Both the position numbers and the translations under genes were made by a program. Of a stretch of 64,000 nt of DNA, positions 45,991 to 56,681 are shown one piece after another. The stretch is from Cladosporium sp. IMV 00045 (Eukaryota > Ascomycota > Dothideomycetes > Cladosporiales > Cladosporiaceae), in contig MSJI02000643.1 of the NCBI GenBank assembly GCA_001931905.2, positions 48,496 to 112,495 of the forward strand, written 5' to 3'. Below the pieces are notes generated by a model, which was given only the letters and a program-made list of their open reading frames with translations, did not search any database and was not told the origin of the DNA. Positions within the stretch are counted from its first letter, which is position 1. Every line of letters starts with the position of its first letter.

Positions 45991-46944
45991 ATGTCACGAG
46001 GGGCTTCTAGGAACTGGGTAGTTTGCTATTGGGCTTGCATCAGCGTGCTACTATTGCAGTGTCGTTGCCAGTTCTACGAGCCCTACGAAAAACTACCTCT
46101 TTCATCTTTCGAATCTTTCAACGGGACTTTCGATTTTCCTTCAGGCGAGACACAGATGTTCGACGAAGGGGCGGACATGACAATTCGATGGACCACGGAG
46201 TTTCTGGCCGTGAATCTCTATGTGGTTTACAACGCTTCAGCAAACCCGCCATCAGTAGGCAAGCAAAGGCAATTGAGCAGTGAGAATCTGGAACAGACAA
46301 AATGATCGATACATCACTGACTTTCGATAGCTGGGAACTCAAAGACGGCCCTTGATTGGACCATAAGCTGTGTTCCAGATTGCGAGGCGCCCTTTGCCAT
46401 CAAAGCTGTGGATGCTGCGGGAGACAAGGTCGCACAAATGATGGGGGGCTTCTGGAGCCGCCAATTCTGGGTTCGTCCCAAGTCATCAGCAAGTAGTTCA
46501 TCGTCAACCACAACATCATCGACCTCTTCCGCCAGTACGCCTATGTCGGATGCATCGACCACAGTCGAATCGATACCAACATCAGCACCAACACCAGCAC
46601 CAGTATCAACACCGACTTCAACACCTACCTCAATACCTGCATCGACGCTGACATCAGAGCCCAGCTCCGATAGCGGCTCAAGTGACATTTCAAACACTAC
46701 CATCATTGGAGCAAGCGTCGGCACAACCCTTGGTGCCGTGTCGATCATATGTGCCGCGTTCTATCTCTGGAAACGGCGCGGCAAGAACACCAATCATGAC
46801 AAGAGAATCGACACATCGTCGGAAGAGCTTTATTCGCTACGATCACAAGATGCGAAGGTTCCTTATACTAGTCACCACGTTGTATATGAGGCTCCTGGCT
46901 GGCAGGCTGCCGAGTCTCAAGAGCTGCCAGGTCGTGCGATGTGA
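45991..46944 (+). CDS. Single-pass Ser/Thr-rich surface protein
   Basis: Two exons, 45991-46279 and 46331-46944, give 300 residues; the intron has donor gtgaga and branch-like ctgac. The start at 45991 gives a signal peptide (NWVVCYWACISVLLLQCRC). The ectodomain reads FDEGADMTIRWTTEFLAVNL, then after splicing TALDWTISCVPDCEAPFAIK and MGGFWSRQFWV, a pattern common in fungal Kre9/WSC-like surface proteins. A stalk of about 75 residues is Ser/Thr/Pro-rich with short repeats (TPTS, TPAPV). One membrane span (IIGASVGTTLGAVSIICAAF) is followed by a basic stop-transfer (KRRGKN) and a cytosolic tail with Tyr residues. A sensor or adhesion role is inference. Confidence 0.75.
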
Positions 46945-47814
46945 TCAGCGAATGGAAGAAAATGGAGAAGACATCGATCCAGCATCCAGCAGTCGATTTC
47001 TAGGGATCGCGTTCAATGGTCTCAATGCGAGCTGATCACATACGCTGTGGCTGCTGAATCTTTACGACAACGCGCTTCTTGAATGCTTGAGCCTGTCAAC
47101 GTAGGCCGCGGTGGTGTGAGAAGCACACAAGGAATGGTCTCAATCACAGAATACGCCATCCGGTGTTGCACGAAAATTCTCTGTTGACCCATTTCTGCTC
47201 GTTGTTCTAGCCCGAGAACCGTGCGTTTATACTGTTCTCACACCAGACCTACGACTTCAGCTGACAACAACGACAGGCGGTCATCTAATTAATGCCTCTT
47301 CAGTTTTAATGGACTATTGGATGGCATATGCTGGCCACCATCGTCAAGCTTGGGCACAATCGATGGTAGCATCACTTTGGATGGAAATCACCTTATCAAA
47401 TGTCAGAAGCCATAAGTTCCAAGCTGAAGACGTCTCATTCCAGCTTTGGGATTAATTTGATGGGAAAGCACGTCCAGATACATTGGCAATAAATGAGACA
47501 AGAAACGGGAAGCGAAGTATAGGTAGACGCCGCAAAGAGAAGCGGCAACAGAAAACATTGAATGTCCATTAAGGTATTTGGGTTCGCCCGTCCTTATTTC
47601 TTCCTTCGATCTCAGGATACTCCCACCACAATCTTTCCACAACGACAATCCACTCACGCAGGTATCAATGCCATGCCCAACCACCACTAATCGTACAAGA
47701 ATTTTGCCATAGTCCTGCCTCAAAGTCTTCCGTTCTTGGCTTGCCCAATCTAAAACAAACAAACGAGTCGTCATCCTTTTTTGTTCCGTAAACTCATACA
47801 CCCCATCGAGATAT
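46945..47814. other. Intergenic
   Basis: Convergent region between the surface protein gene and the NAB2-like gene. Open frames near 47403-47858 are probably 3' UTR. No gene seen. Confidence 0.45.
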
Positions 47815-49506
47815 CTAAGATACAACGCCCTCATCGGCAGTGGCCGTGGCGGCAGCACCCCTCTCTGGAGTCGACCTGCCCGGCAGAATCAGCTCCTCCT
47901 CCGCAGTGTCGCCCTCCTTGAGGCCCTGGAACCTGTCGCTCTTGCCCGTGTTCTCGGCCTGCATCGCTGCATCGCGATCGAAACCCTCGCCGCCCGCAGT
48001 CCAGACCTTATCCTCGAACTTGCCGCGCTTCTGGCCCTCTTCGTGCTTGTACCCGCAGTTCGGGTTCAGGCAGGGGTTGTAGCGGCACATGATCTTGGAG
48101 TGTACAAACTTGCAGCCGGGCGTGGTGCAGTCGGCACCGTTGCGGCAGGCTGGCATGTCCGGGTGGCGGAAAGGACAGCTCGGGTTGGTGCAATTGGGGT
48201 AGAACTTGCAGTCGACTTCGTCCTTGAGGTGCTGGCGACGCTGAGAAGGTGAGGGATGCTTGCCCGCACACTTCTTGTTCTCGCATGCGGCGCCAAAAGC
48301 GCAGCGGTCGGAAAGGTCGATCGTCGTGCCAGGCGCGGCCGCAGGTGACTGATGTGCGTAGGGACATGTTGCGACAGTGCACTTGTCGTTGAAGCGGCAC
48401 AGAGTGTCGAAGGGATCCTTGCGCTTGGCGGCGTCATCGGCGCCAGTGTCCATTTCCATTGCACTGTCGGTGTTGCTCATGCCACCGTTGTGGATGTGCT
48501 GACGGTTGTTCTTAGCTCCGCCGTTCTGACGCTTGTCAACGCGATCGAAGAGGCTCTTTCCACCTCCTCTCTGCTGCTGCTGCTGAGGGTTGTGCATGTT
48601 TGGCATGTTGGGTGGTTGGCCGTTGAACATCTGAGCCATCATCTGACTTTGCATTTCCATCATCTGAAGGAACTGCATTTGTTGCTGCTGGTTAAGAGCA
48701 CCGGGGCCACCTTGGGGCATCCCTTGAGGCATCATGCCTGGGCCAGGGCGACCATTCATCATGCGCTGCATGCCGTTCGCGGCGCCGCCACCGCGCGGTC
48801 CCCGGGGAGGCTCACGACCGGCGTGTGCGTTGATGCGTCCAGCTTGTCCGCCAGCTCCACCTCTGATTCTTCGTAGCGGGTCATCCTGCGAGCGGTCCAG
48901 TTGTCTGTTAAGCTGACCAAGCATGCGCTTGTCTCTGCCTCTGCCGCTACCTGCTGCCGTGCCGTTGCGCATCGCTTTCGGTCCACTTGGACTGTTGATT
49001 GTTAGTTCATGAAGATAATTATACTGGGGGATGGTGTACTGCGAAAGAGGGTCCGTCGCGTATGCTGCGCGGCGCGTCCTTCGGTTCCACCAGGGTTTGA
49101 CATACACTCCTTCCGGTGCTCCTGCATCGTCCATCTGTGAATCATTTGCTGTAGGTATGGGCTGCGGCGCATTGTTCTCCCCACCCTGCTGTTGTCCTTC
49201 TGCGCCCATGAATTGCTGCATAGCCTGCTCTCCGCCGCCGTTGATCTGCGCATTTAGAATGGGCACTTGCTGGAAGAGCCATCGCGCGAGTTCAGCAACT
49301 GCGGGATCATCTTCGCCAACGCCCAGGAGTTCCGTGCCGACCTCTGATACCACCTGCTGCTGCGTCTTGCCGTTGATGACCATGAGAGTGATGTACTCAG
49401 ACAATTCGGTGTCGGCATCCTCTGCCACCCAGCCGTTCTCGATTAGCTTGGGCTGAACGGCGCTCTGGATCGCTTGCGCGAGGGGCGCTTCCTTGCCGAG
49501 AGACAT
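47815..49506 (-). CDS. NAB2: Nuclear poly(A)-RNA binding protein, NAB2/ZC3H14 type
   Basis: A single exon of 563 residues. NAB2 binds poly(A) tails and limits tail length and couples mRNA maturation with export. The N-terminal about 100 residues fit the PWI-like fold (APLAQAIQSAVQPKLIENGW, LSEYITLMVINGKTQQQVV). The middle has RGG/RG-rich sequence and a Gln/Met/Pro-rich low-complexity stretch (QQQQMQFLQMMEMQSQ). Five CCCH fingers follow in tandem: CRFNDKCTVATCPYAH, CAFGAACENKKCAGKH, CKFYPNCTNPSCPFRH, CRNGADCTTPGCKFVH, CRYNPCLNPNCGYKH. Finger 5 has shorter spacing (C-x4-C). The order and number match the family (yeast has seven fingers, animals five). It is divergent from UTP18 across 549 bp. 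Confidence 0.93.
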   Translation of the reverse strand: MSLGKEAPLAQAIQSAVQPKLIENGWVAEDADTELSEYITLMVINGKTQQQVVSEVGTELLGVGEDDPAVAELARWLFQQVPILNAQINGGGEQAMQQFMGAEGQQQGGENNAPQPIPTANDSQMDDAGAPEGVYVKPWWNRRTRRAAYATDPLSQYTIPQYNYLHELTINSPSGPKAMRNGTAAGSGRGRDKRMLGQLNRQLDRSQDDPLRRIRGGAGGQAGRINAHAGREPPRGPRGGGAANGMQRMMNGRPGPGMMPQGMPQGGPGALNQQQQMQFLQMMEMQSQMMAQMFNGQPPNMPNMHNPQQQQQRGGGKSLFDRVDKRQNGGAKNNRQHIHNGGMSNTDSAMEMDTGADDAAKRKDPFDTLCRFNDKCTVATCPYAHQSPAAAPGTTIDLSDRCAFGAACENKKCAGKHPSPSQRRQHLKDEVDCKFYPNCTNPSCPFRHPDMPACRNGADCTTPGCKFVHSKIMCRYNPCLNPNCGYKHEEGQKRGKFEDKVWTAGGEGFDRDAAMQAENTGKSDRFQGLKEGDTAEEELILPGRSTPERGAAATATADEGVVS

Positions 49507-50055
49507 GTTTGAGGCAGTCGTGTGCTCGAGGGAGATGATGTCGTTTATGGTGATTTGTAAGGAGTTGTAGGGAGGCGTCAGAGCCTCAAAGTGCTGGTGA
49601 GGCGAACAGCAGTGACTGTGTCGGTCGCGGAGGCAAACGCGGGGACAGCTAATTGGTACGCGCTATCCAAATGTCAAGGTCGGTAAGAAGATCGATATCT
49701 CGAACGGTGGGAGGAAAAAATTTGGTGTGTCGCGTGAGGGTGAAAAGATGGTGGAGGCAGTAGTGAGGTTGTGGTCTCTTTGTGTATGAGGCTCCGCTCG
49801 CTCCCAAAGCGGACGGGCGTTGTCAAAAGAGATGACTGCGGGGAGCAGCTTCCCGTGGCGGGGCGGGACGTGCCTTCACGCTAGTGTCATAGCCTAAAGA
49901 CAGGCGAGAAGAAGTTCAGTCCAAATTTGAGATTTGAGAACATGTGAATTGTTTGGCCTAGGTACAATTTTTGCGACTTCTTTTTCCGTGGCGCCGAGAT
50001 AATCCTCAGCTCTCCGAGACTAGGATTGTGAAGTATTTCTCCTATTCGCCCGAAC
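49507..50055. promoter_or_regulatory. Shared promoter region of NAB2 and UTP18
   Basis: Divergent intergenic region with no open frame of note. Both flanking genes act in RNA metabolism, which fits with shared control; no specific motif could be assigned. Confidence 0.4.
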
Positions 50056-51936
50056 ATGGCCAAATTGAAACAGGCGAAAGCGAGCAAAAAGCAGGAAAAG
50101 ACTGTTCAGCAACCCACTCCTCCGACCCACGATGCATCTGACGAAGGTTCGGATGTCGAAATTGTAACAGAGGGAAACCTGGAGAAAGATGCAGCTGAGG
50201 AGGAGCTTGAGCGCTTGGTATTTGGTGACAGTGAGGGATTCCGCGAAGGATTGAAGGACTTCAACTTGGACGATGAGGAGGCGGGAGAAGGCGAGGATGA
50301 GAGCGCTTCCGAGGATGGTCTGGCCGGCATGGATGATGCTGATGTATGTTGTCTGCTAAATACACAACATTCGCATGATCTGAATACTAACGTATTGTAG
50401 CTCTTCATCTCCGATCTTGCACCCACCGAGAACCCATACCAAGCGCCTGCGGATTCCGACGACGACGAATCGACTTCAAAGCAACCTGCAGCGTGGGAGG
50501 ATAGCGACGACGAGCGACTGATGATTTCTCTTGCGACTGTCCCCAGACTGCGCAAGCTGCGACGGACCGAAGGCGAGGATATGATCAATGGAAAAGAGTA
50601 CAGCAGGCGTTTGCGACAGCAGTTTGAATTGCTGAACCCGAAACCGGAATGGGCACAGACAGCTGGTGGCAAGCCCGCACACAAAAGGAGACGAACCTCC
50701 GCCGGCGCTGAGTCGTCCGAGGATGAGGCTGGTTTCGACGAGGAAATGGACGTGGACGACGAGGTACCAAACGTTGCGCCTCTATCTCAGCTACTCCAGG
50801 ATGCACAATCGCTGGTTCGCGAATCAGGCCGTGGATCTGGCAAGAAGCGCAAGATTCGTCCCGAGACCATCGACATTCAACGCACAAAGGACATTCCCGG
50901 TGTTCAACCCAGTGCCATCACTTCGCTCTCATTCCACCCTTCGCTTCCTCTCCTGCTCTCTTCTGGGCCTTCTTCAACGCTTTATTTGCACCACCTCGCC
51001 TCATCACCGCCTGCGCCTACGCCCAATCCTCTTTTGACTAGCTTGCACATCCGGGGCACTCCTTTGACAACGACCGCGTTTCATCCGAAAGACTCTCGAA
51101 TTTTCCTCTCTGCTCGTCGTCGCTACTTTCATGTCTGGAATTTGCAAACCGGCCAGGTCGAGAAGGTCACTCGCGTCTACGGGCAACAACACGAACAACG
51201 CAGCATGGAGCGATTCAAGCTGTCACCCGATGGCAAATACATGGCCTTGCAAGGATCCGGCCGCAAGGGCGGTGGTGTGATCAACATCCTCTCCGCCTCC
51301 ACCCTCCAATGGACAGCACAAGCACGCGTCGAGAGCCGTGGCGGCATTGCCGACTTCGCCTGGTGGCGCGACGGCAAGGGTCTCTGCATTGCAGGAAAAT
51401 CAGGCGAAATCACCGAATGGTCGATCCAGGACCAGCGCACGGTAGCACGCTGGCAAGACGAGGGAGCCGTGGGAACCACCACGCTCTCCCTCGGCGGTCA
51501 CCACGAGTTCGTCAAATCCTCCATCGGCACCGACCGCTGGATTTCCATCGGCTCATCTTCCGGCATCGTCAACATCTACGACCGCCGCGAATGGCTCGCC
51601 TCGCCCGCGCCCGCCGGCAAAGCCGTCGATCAGCCCGTACCCATCGCGCCCAAACCGACGAAGACTCTGGACCACCTCACAACTCCGACGTCGCATTTGG
51701 CCTTCTCCCCCGACGGTCAAATCATGGTCATGGCGAGCAAGTGGAAGCGCGACGCGTTACGTTTGGTGCATTTGCCCAGCTGTACCGTTTTCAAGAATTG
51801 GCCTACGAGCTCGACGCCGCTGGGTCGTATTACCGGCGTGGCGTTCTGTGGTGGTGACATTGTCGGGGGTGATGTGCACTCTGTGCTGGCTGTGGCGAAC
51901 GAGCAGGGTAAGATTAAGTTGTGGGAGATTAGGTAG
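50056..51936 (+). CDS. UTP18: U3 snoRNA-associated protein 18 (UTP18)
   Basis: This WD40 protein of the small-subunit processome is needed for early 18S pre-rRNA cleavage in the nucleolus; in yeast it recruits Mtr4 through an AIM motif. Two exons (50056-50343, 50401-51936) give 607 residues; the intron has a perfect tactaac branch point. The N-terminus is Lys-rich, then acidic, with EELERLVFGDSEGFREGL and LFISDLAPTENPYQ (AIM-like region), and DMINGKEYSRRLRQQFELLN, a family hallmark. WD repeats run from about residue 270 (ITSLSFHPSLPLLLSSGPSS, FRFHVW-like HVWNLQTGQVEKVTRVYG, GGIADFAWWRDGKGLCIAGK, LDHLTTPTSHLAFSPDGQIM) and end LAVANEQGKIKLWEIR, as in other UTP18 proteins. Confidence 0.95.
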
Positions 51937-52235
51937 TGTTCTTGTTGAGTGTATACTTGACTATATTTACGTACAAAACGAGGCTTTTCTTCTTCGCCAC
52001 TTGAGGAGCATTTTCACGAGGCACAGTCCGATCGTTAGTGAAATGCTAGACTCCGACCGAAGCGCTGCAGCTGGGGAGCGGTTTAGGCACAGTCTATTCG
52101 GAGATATGGGTAAGAAAAAGAACGTCAATTTGCGGTAAGAGATCTGGCTCTATGCTTTGCCAACAATTAGTGAATAAGGGGTGAGCACCGAGGTATCCAA
52201 CATAACAACCAGTCGTAAACATCAACAACCCCATT

Positions 52236-53903
52236 TCACGTGTGCTCAGCAGACAATCTCCTCTCCTTCTGCACAATCTGCTGTCTGTGCATACCCCTGT
52301 CCCTGATGAACCAACAAAGCCCCAGACACAAGCCCATGATAATCGTGCAGCAAATAAACGCCCACTCGAACCCCTTCTCGAAAGCGGTGATGGTCTGCTC
52401 CGCATCCTCGGCCGTCATGCGGCTGAAAGGCGGTTTCGAGAACGATTTCGTGCTCAGCTCCTTCCATCTCGCAGGGAGGTATCGCTGCAGCACTTGGCCG
52501 ATGATGACATTGCCAATGGCCGACCCAAGAGCGCCGCCGATGGTGCGGACAAGACTGCGGACGCCGAGGACGGTGGCCGTTTCGTCTTGCTCGGTGTGCG
52601 ATTGCAGGACTAAGATCGAGTTGCTGAAGACCGAGCCTGTGCCAAAGCCGGCGAGAACTTGCAGGCCGTCGACGGACGGAACTGAGCGCGCAATGGAGTA
52701 GCCGATGCAGACTGCTGTGAGGCAAGTGTAACCCAGCCACATCATGGGACCGTAGGAAACCTGGTCTTTATCGGCAGGCCAGCGCCATGGCCAAGGGAAG
52801 GACATCACGTAGCCGGAAGCGGTCATCCAGAAGCCGTGGGTAATGAGCCAGGGGAGGATGTGCACGCTTGCTTGCAGAGGGTCCATGCCGTGGCAGATTT
52901 GCAGGTAGGCGGGGATGAAGTAGAGGAGAGCGAAGTAGACCATGCCGAGGAGGAGTTGCTGCGTGCAAACGATGGAGACTGTTGGATTGCGGAAGATGCG
53001 GAAGGGGATGAGCGGTCGGACATGGCGGTAATAGTTGCCCCACTAGAGAAAGACAATACATGCGATGCCGCAGATTACTATGAGTGTAATTATTCGAGGG
53101 TCGTTGACGGCCCATTGGCGGCCGGCTTGAGAAAGGACGATGAGACCGGAAGTGATGGTTGTGCAGAGGGAGATCAACCCTATCCAATCAATGGACTTGG
53201 TGATTTTCCAGAGCTCCTTCAACTCTGGTGCTGGGATGTTTGGTGGGCACCAGAGGAAAATCATGATGAAGGAGAGGGCTGAGCTGACTGCTTCTGGTAC
53301 CCAGAACAAAGAGCGCCAAAGGCCTTTGGCCGCGAGGGCAGAGCCACCGAATATACCCGTCACACCACCAAGGATGATCGCGACTCCCTGCAGGCCCTGG
53401 TATCGACTCCGTGTATCCAGAGGAGTGTAGTCGCTGAGCGAGGCGCCGATCAGATTCCCAACTGCTCCGCCGATAAGACCATTGAGTCCGCGCATTGCAA
53501 AAAGTGTGACAGAATTCGGGACAAATCCAGTACCAATATTGACCGCGAATTGAGCTGCAGTCATTGCAAGCAGCATGTAGCGTCGACCCAGTTGATCGCT
53601 GATGTATCCAGAAAAGCTGACACCAATGCCAGAGCCGATCGAGCCTGAGATGGCCGCCTAGACGATCGTAGCACTGCAGTCCAGCTCCTTGGCGAGGGTG
53701 GACATCAGTAGGGGAGCGGCCATGCCGTCGATGAAACCGCCGGTGTTGGCGAATTGCAGCGCAAGCAGGGCTCGCCACAAAGGAGCGCCATCCAATGGTC
53801 TGTATTGAGATTTGATGGGCGGTATATGTGCTGTCCAGACTCGTTTTGGCGGGGCCGGTTTGAACGATGAAGCATGCTCGAGCTCGTAATCGTTCGAGGG
53901 CAT
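52236..53903 (-). pseudogene. MFS drug-type transporter interrupted by two in-frame TAG codons
   Basis: One continuous reading frame of 556 codons encodes a 14-span (DHA2-like) major-facilitator protein, but amber codons stand at 53658-53660 and 53043-53045. Before and after each stop the frame is intact and protein-like: LAKELDCSATIV, stop, AAISGSIGSGIGVSFSGY; then ICGIACIVFL, stop, WGNYYRHVRPLIPFRIFRNP. Signature sequences include SGYISDQLGRRYMLLA (MFS motif A), GLNGLIGGAVGNLIGASLSD, GVRSLVRTIGGALGSAIGNV (antiporter motif-C-like) and a C-terminal span WAFICCTIIMGLCLGLCWF. No intron can remove either stop. Both are compatible with a single change of CAG (Gln) or TGG (Trp). Pseudogene is the simplest reading; sequence errors or stop readthrough are the alternatives. 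Confidence 0.75.
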
Positions 53904-54900
53904 GCTGACGGAGAGGTCTAGGTGTTTAGGTATAAAATGGCGATATAGGATATCAAGGATGAGGTAGGGTAGGGTAGATTGTATGTTCAGTGAGGTCTCA
54001 TGAAAAAATGTAGAGTGGTGGTCTGATGTGGAGAACTGGGTGACGGAAATGGAAGCAGCATCTCGAAAGCATTACTGTCGATGCTGTCGATGTTCGTCAT
54101 GACTGCACATGTTGACAGTATGTATTGCTGGCGAATGTTCTTGCCTTGGTGATCGATCGTTCCATGGCAGTGGGTTCTGGTTGGTCGTTGCCTACCGCAA
54201 TCTCAAGGTGCGTTTCAGGTCGTTGTCACTGATGCAAAGGCATGGCACTTTGGAGGATCCATTGTAGCAATCAGTGTTGAGAATAGGGCGCAATTCGTAT
54301 TGGTGTTCTTTCGAGGGACTGGAACTGCCGGATGCACGGCTATTCCTATTTCCAAGCGTGGTAGGGTCGTTGTGACTTGACAAACCCTATCAATCAGTTT
54401 CAGAAAGAATGTGTGTGAACATCCTACCATTGTCCTCGCATAGATATAGGCAGGTGCCTACATGTAGGTATGCTGCAGTCTAGCTTTGGTTTGTCAGGTG
54501 GCCTAAATCGTTCCTACTTTCCAGAGCACACCCGCTGAGAAACGTTTGTGAGTAAGTGCAACAAGGGCCTGGAGTCAAGGCGAGCGACGAGCGAAAGACT
54601 GATGACTCCGGAGTAATGCACAATCTTCTCGACAAATACAGGAGTGATATCGCCGAAGACAGACTTCACTTACCGTGCAACTGTCAATTCTGATTACGTA
54701 GGGGGGGATGATTGATAGAAGGCCTGACGATTCAGGCATCAAGGCTTTAACGGGAACGGTGCGGTCCATTTTGGTTGCTTGGCACCACAATTCGTGCAAG
54801 CGGAAAAGGTCACACGGGCTAGCAAAGAGAGTGAGAGAACTTCTACGCCCAGCGACCCTCGACAACCTCACCGCCCTTCGACGACCGAAATACCGTCAAA
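53904..54900. other. Intergenic
   Basis: Upstream of the MFS frame (-) and of ribosomal protein eL42 (+). The last 120 bp before 54901 are pyrimidine-rich, as usual for ribosomal protein genes. No other gene seen. Confidence 0.45.
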
Positions 54901-55749
54901 ATGGTAAGCGATTACTTGGAGTCCGAAAATCTGTGATCCTCGAGATGTTCGTCTGCCGCGAAGAGAATTGTGTCGGGACCTTTTGGTGGGGGGATTTTGA
55001 TGGATGGACGGAAGGCGTCAAAGGCTGCTGGGAAACGGACTGGGTGCATTTTCGCAAAGAGGAGGGCTTCTTGCTGAGACATTGCGCATGTACTTGCTGA
55101 AGACCGCATGCTTTGAGAGCATGTTTTGGGTTGAAGGAAGGGTTGGACATTCGGATGGTTGAATCAAGATGTGGCGACATCCTGTTTCGGCACAATTCTT
55201 CGCGCAGACAAACCCCGGGCACACACACGGACAACACCGCATCGGCGACAAGAGCTCAAGGCTGATCTTGCGACAACAGGTCAACATCCCGAAGACGCGC
55301 AGGACCTACTGCAAGGGCAAGGAATGCAAGAAGCACACCCAGCACAAGGTCACCCAGTACAAGGCTGGCAAGGTGCGCACAACCCAACCTGGACCACCCG
55401 CCTTCGAAACACGATAAACTAACATCGCATCCAAAAAGGCCTCCCTCTTCGCCCAGGGTAAGCGTCGTTACGACCGTAAGCAGTCCGGTTACGGTGGTCA
55501 GACCAAGCCCGTCTTCCACAAGAAGGCCAAGACCACCAAGAAGGTCGTCCTCAGATTAGAATGCACTTCGTGCAAGACCAAGGCGCAGCTCGCCCTCAAG
55601 CGCTGCAAGCACTTCGAGCTTGGGTACGTCATGTTCCATATTCATGGACTTGTCTATGAGCAAACAATACGGTTCGCCGCGCGCAATGCTAACCTTCTCT
55701 TTCTTACAGTGGTGACAAGAAGACCAAGGGTGCCGCTCTTGTCTTCTAG
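54901..55749 (+). CDS. RPL42: 60S ribosomal protein eL42 (L44e/L36a)
   Basis: Component of the large subunit near the E site. Four exons: 54901-54903 (only the ATG), 55280-55372, 55439-55623 and 55710-55749; total 106 residues, the exact family length. It begins [20 protein letters not shown], includes [20 protein letters not shown] and the zinc-binding cysteines (C12, C17, and the pair in [20 protein letters not shown]), and ends [12 protein letters not shown]. Pro56 is present, the residue that marks cycloheximide-sensitive ribosomes in fungi; Gln there gives resistance. The first intron (376 nt) starts immediately after the start codon, a pattern seen in other ribosomal protein genes. Confidence 0.96.
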
Positions 55750-56681
55750 ATGGGTGCATAACGGTTATGGCGCTAGGGATGATGATGGAGCGGTCTGTGC
55801 ATGTAGCCTCCTCGAGTATATGATCCTCGAGGGCTCGGAATCAAAGCTTCGTTTCTCCTACGATCGTTCCACCTGCAAAGACATGTCCCGTCATGTCATG
55901 GCTTGCGCACAATATCCTCCGACGATCTATCAGAAATGTCCGACCCTACCGCTACATCGCGCGGGATGTGACTTCAGCACAACCGCCTTCCAATATCATC
56001 TCCCCGCGTCGAGAAGCGAGGACGATTTCACGACAGTCCATATAGCAAAATCGGAATGCCAAAAAATCAAAAAGATGAATATTGCCATCAGATGCCGGAG
56101 AAGACACAAAAGAACCCGCATACCCTCCAAACATCTCACCGTACTCGAGCGCATGGAAAGCTTGGTGAAAGTGGCTAATGAGTCAATGTGTGTACCAGCA
56201 AGGCCAGTAGATCAGCACACCACTGCCTTCGTCGCGACATGTGCCAGAAAGTGAACGATGCGCCTTCACTGGTAGTCAACATATGTTCCTGAAAATCTCA
56301 CGATGACCGCTAAGAATTGGAGTATAGTCTTGCATCATCAGTACGAACGAGTGCCGTGTACCAATCCATCGCCTGCGCATAGGAAGCCCGCCGTCACGAA
56401 CAACCTTTCTCTCTCACACTTCTACAAGCATACTCAAAACAGGAACTTAACAAGCAGAGGACACTTGTTTTCTTTTCGATCGCTTTCTTTCATTTTTTCA
56501 GGGGTACCCACCTAGCTAGTTAGCCTGCAGGGCCATCCCTCACAAATCGACATGGCAATACTCGAAAACAGGAAAAGAGTCTGTAGAAAGGAAAATCAGA
56601 AACCACGTTTCAACAAAGAGTCTACCCTTTTCATCCCATCATCCATCATGCTCGTACCCATATCCATACCAGTCCCGCCGC
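55750..56681. other. Convergent 3' region
   Basis: Between eL42 and fimbrin, which converge here. An open frame runs through on the plus strand (to 56254) as an extension of an eL42 frame, but I see no protein signature. Confidence 0.45.

Noticed and set aside
48043..48876. Plus-strand frames opposite NAB2
   Set aside because: Antisense of zinc-finger and Gln-rich coding sequence.
52236..53903. Introns hiding the two TAG codons of the MFS frame
   Set aside because: No GT-AG pair of reasonable length spans either stop while keeping the frame and the membrane segments.
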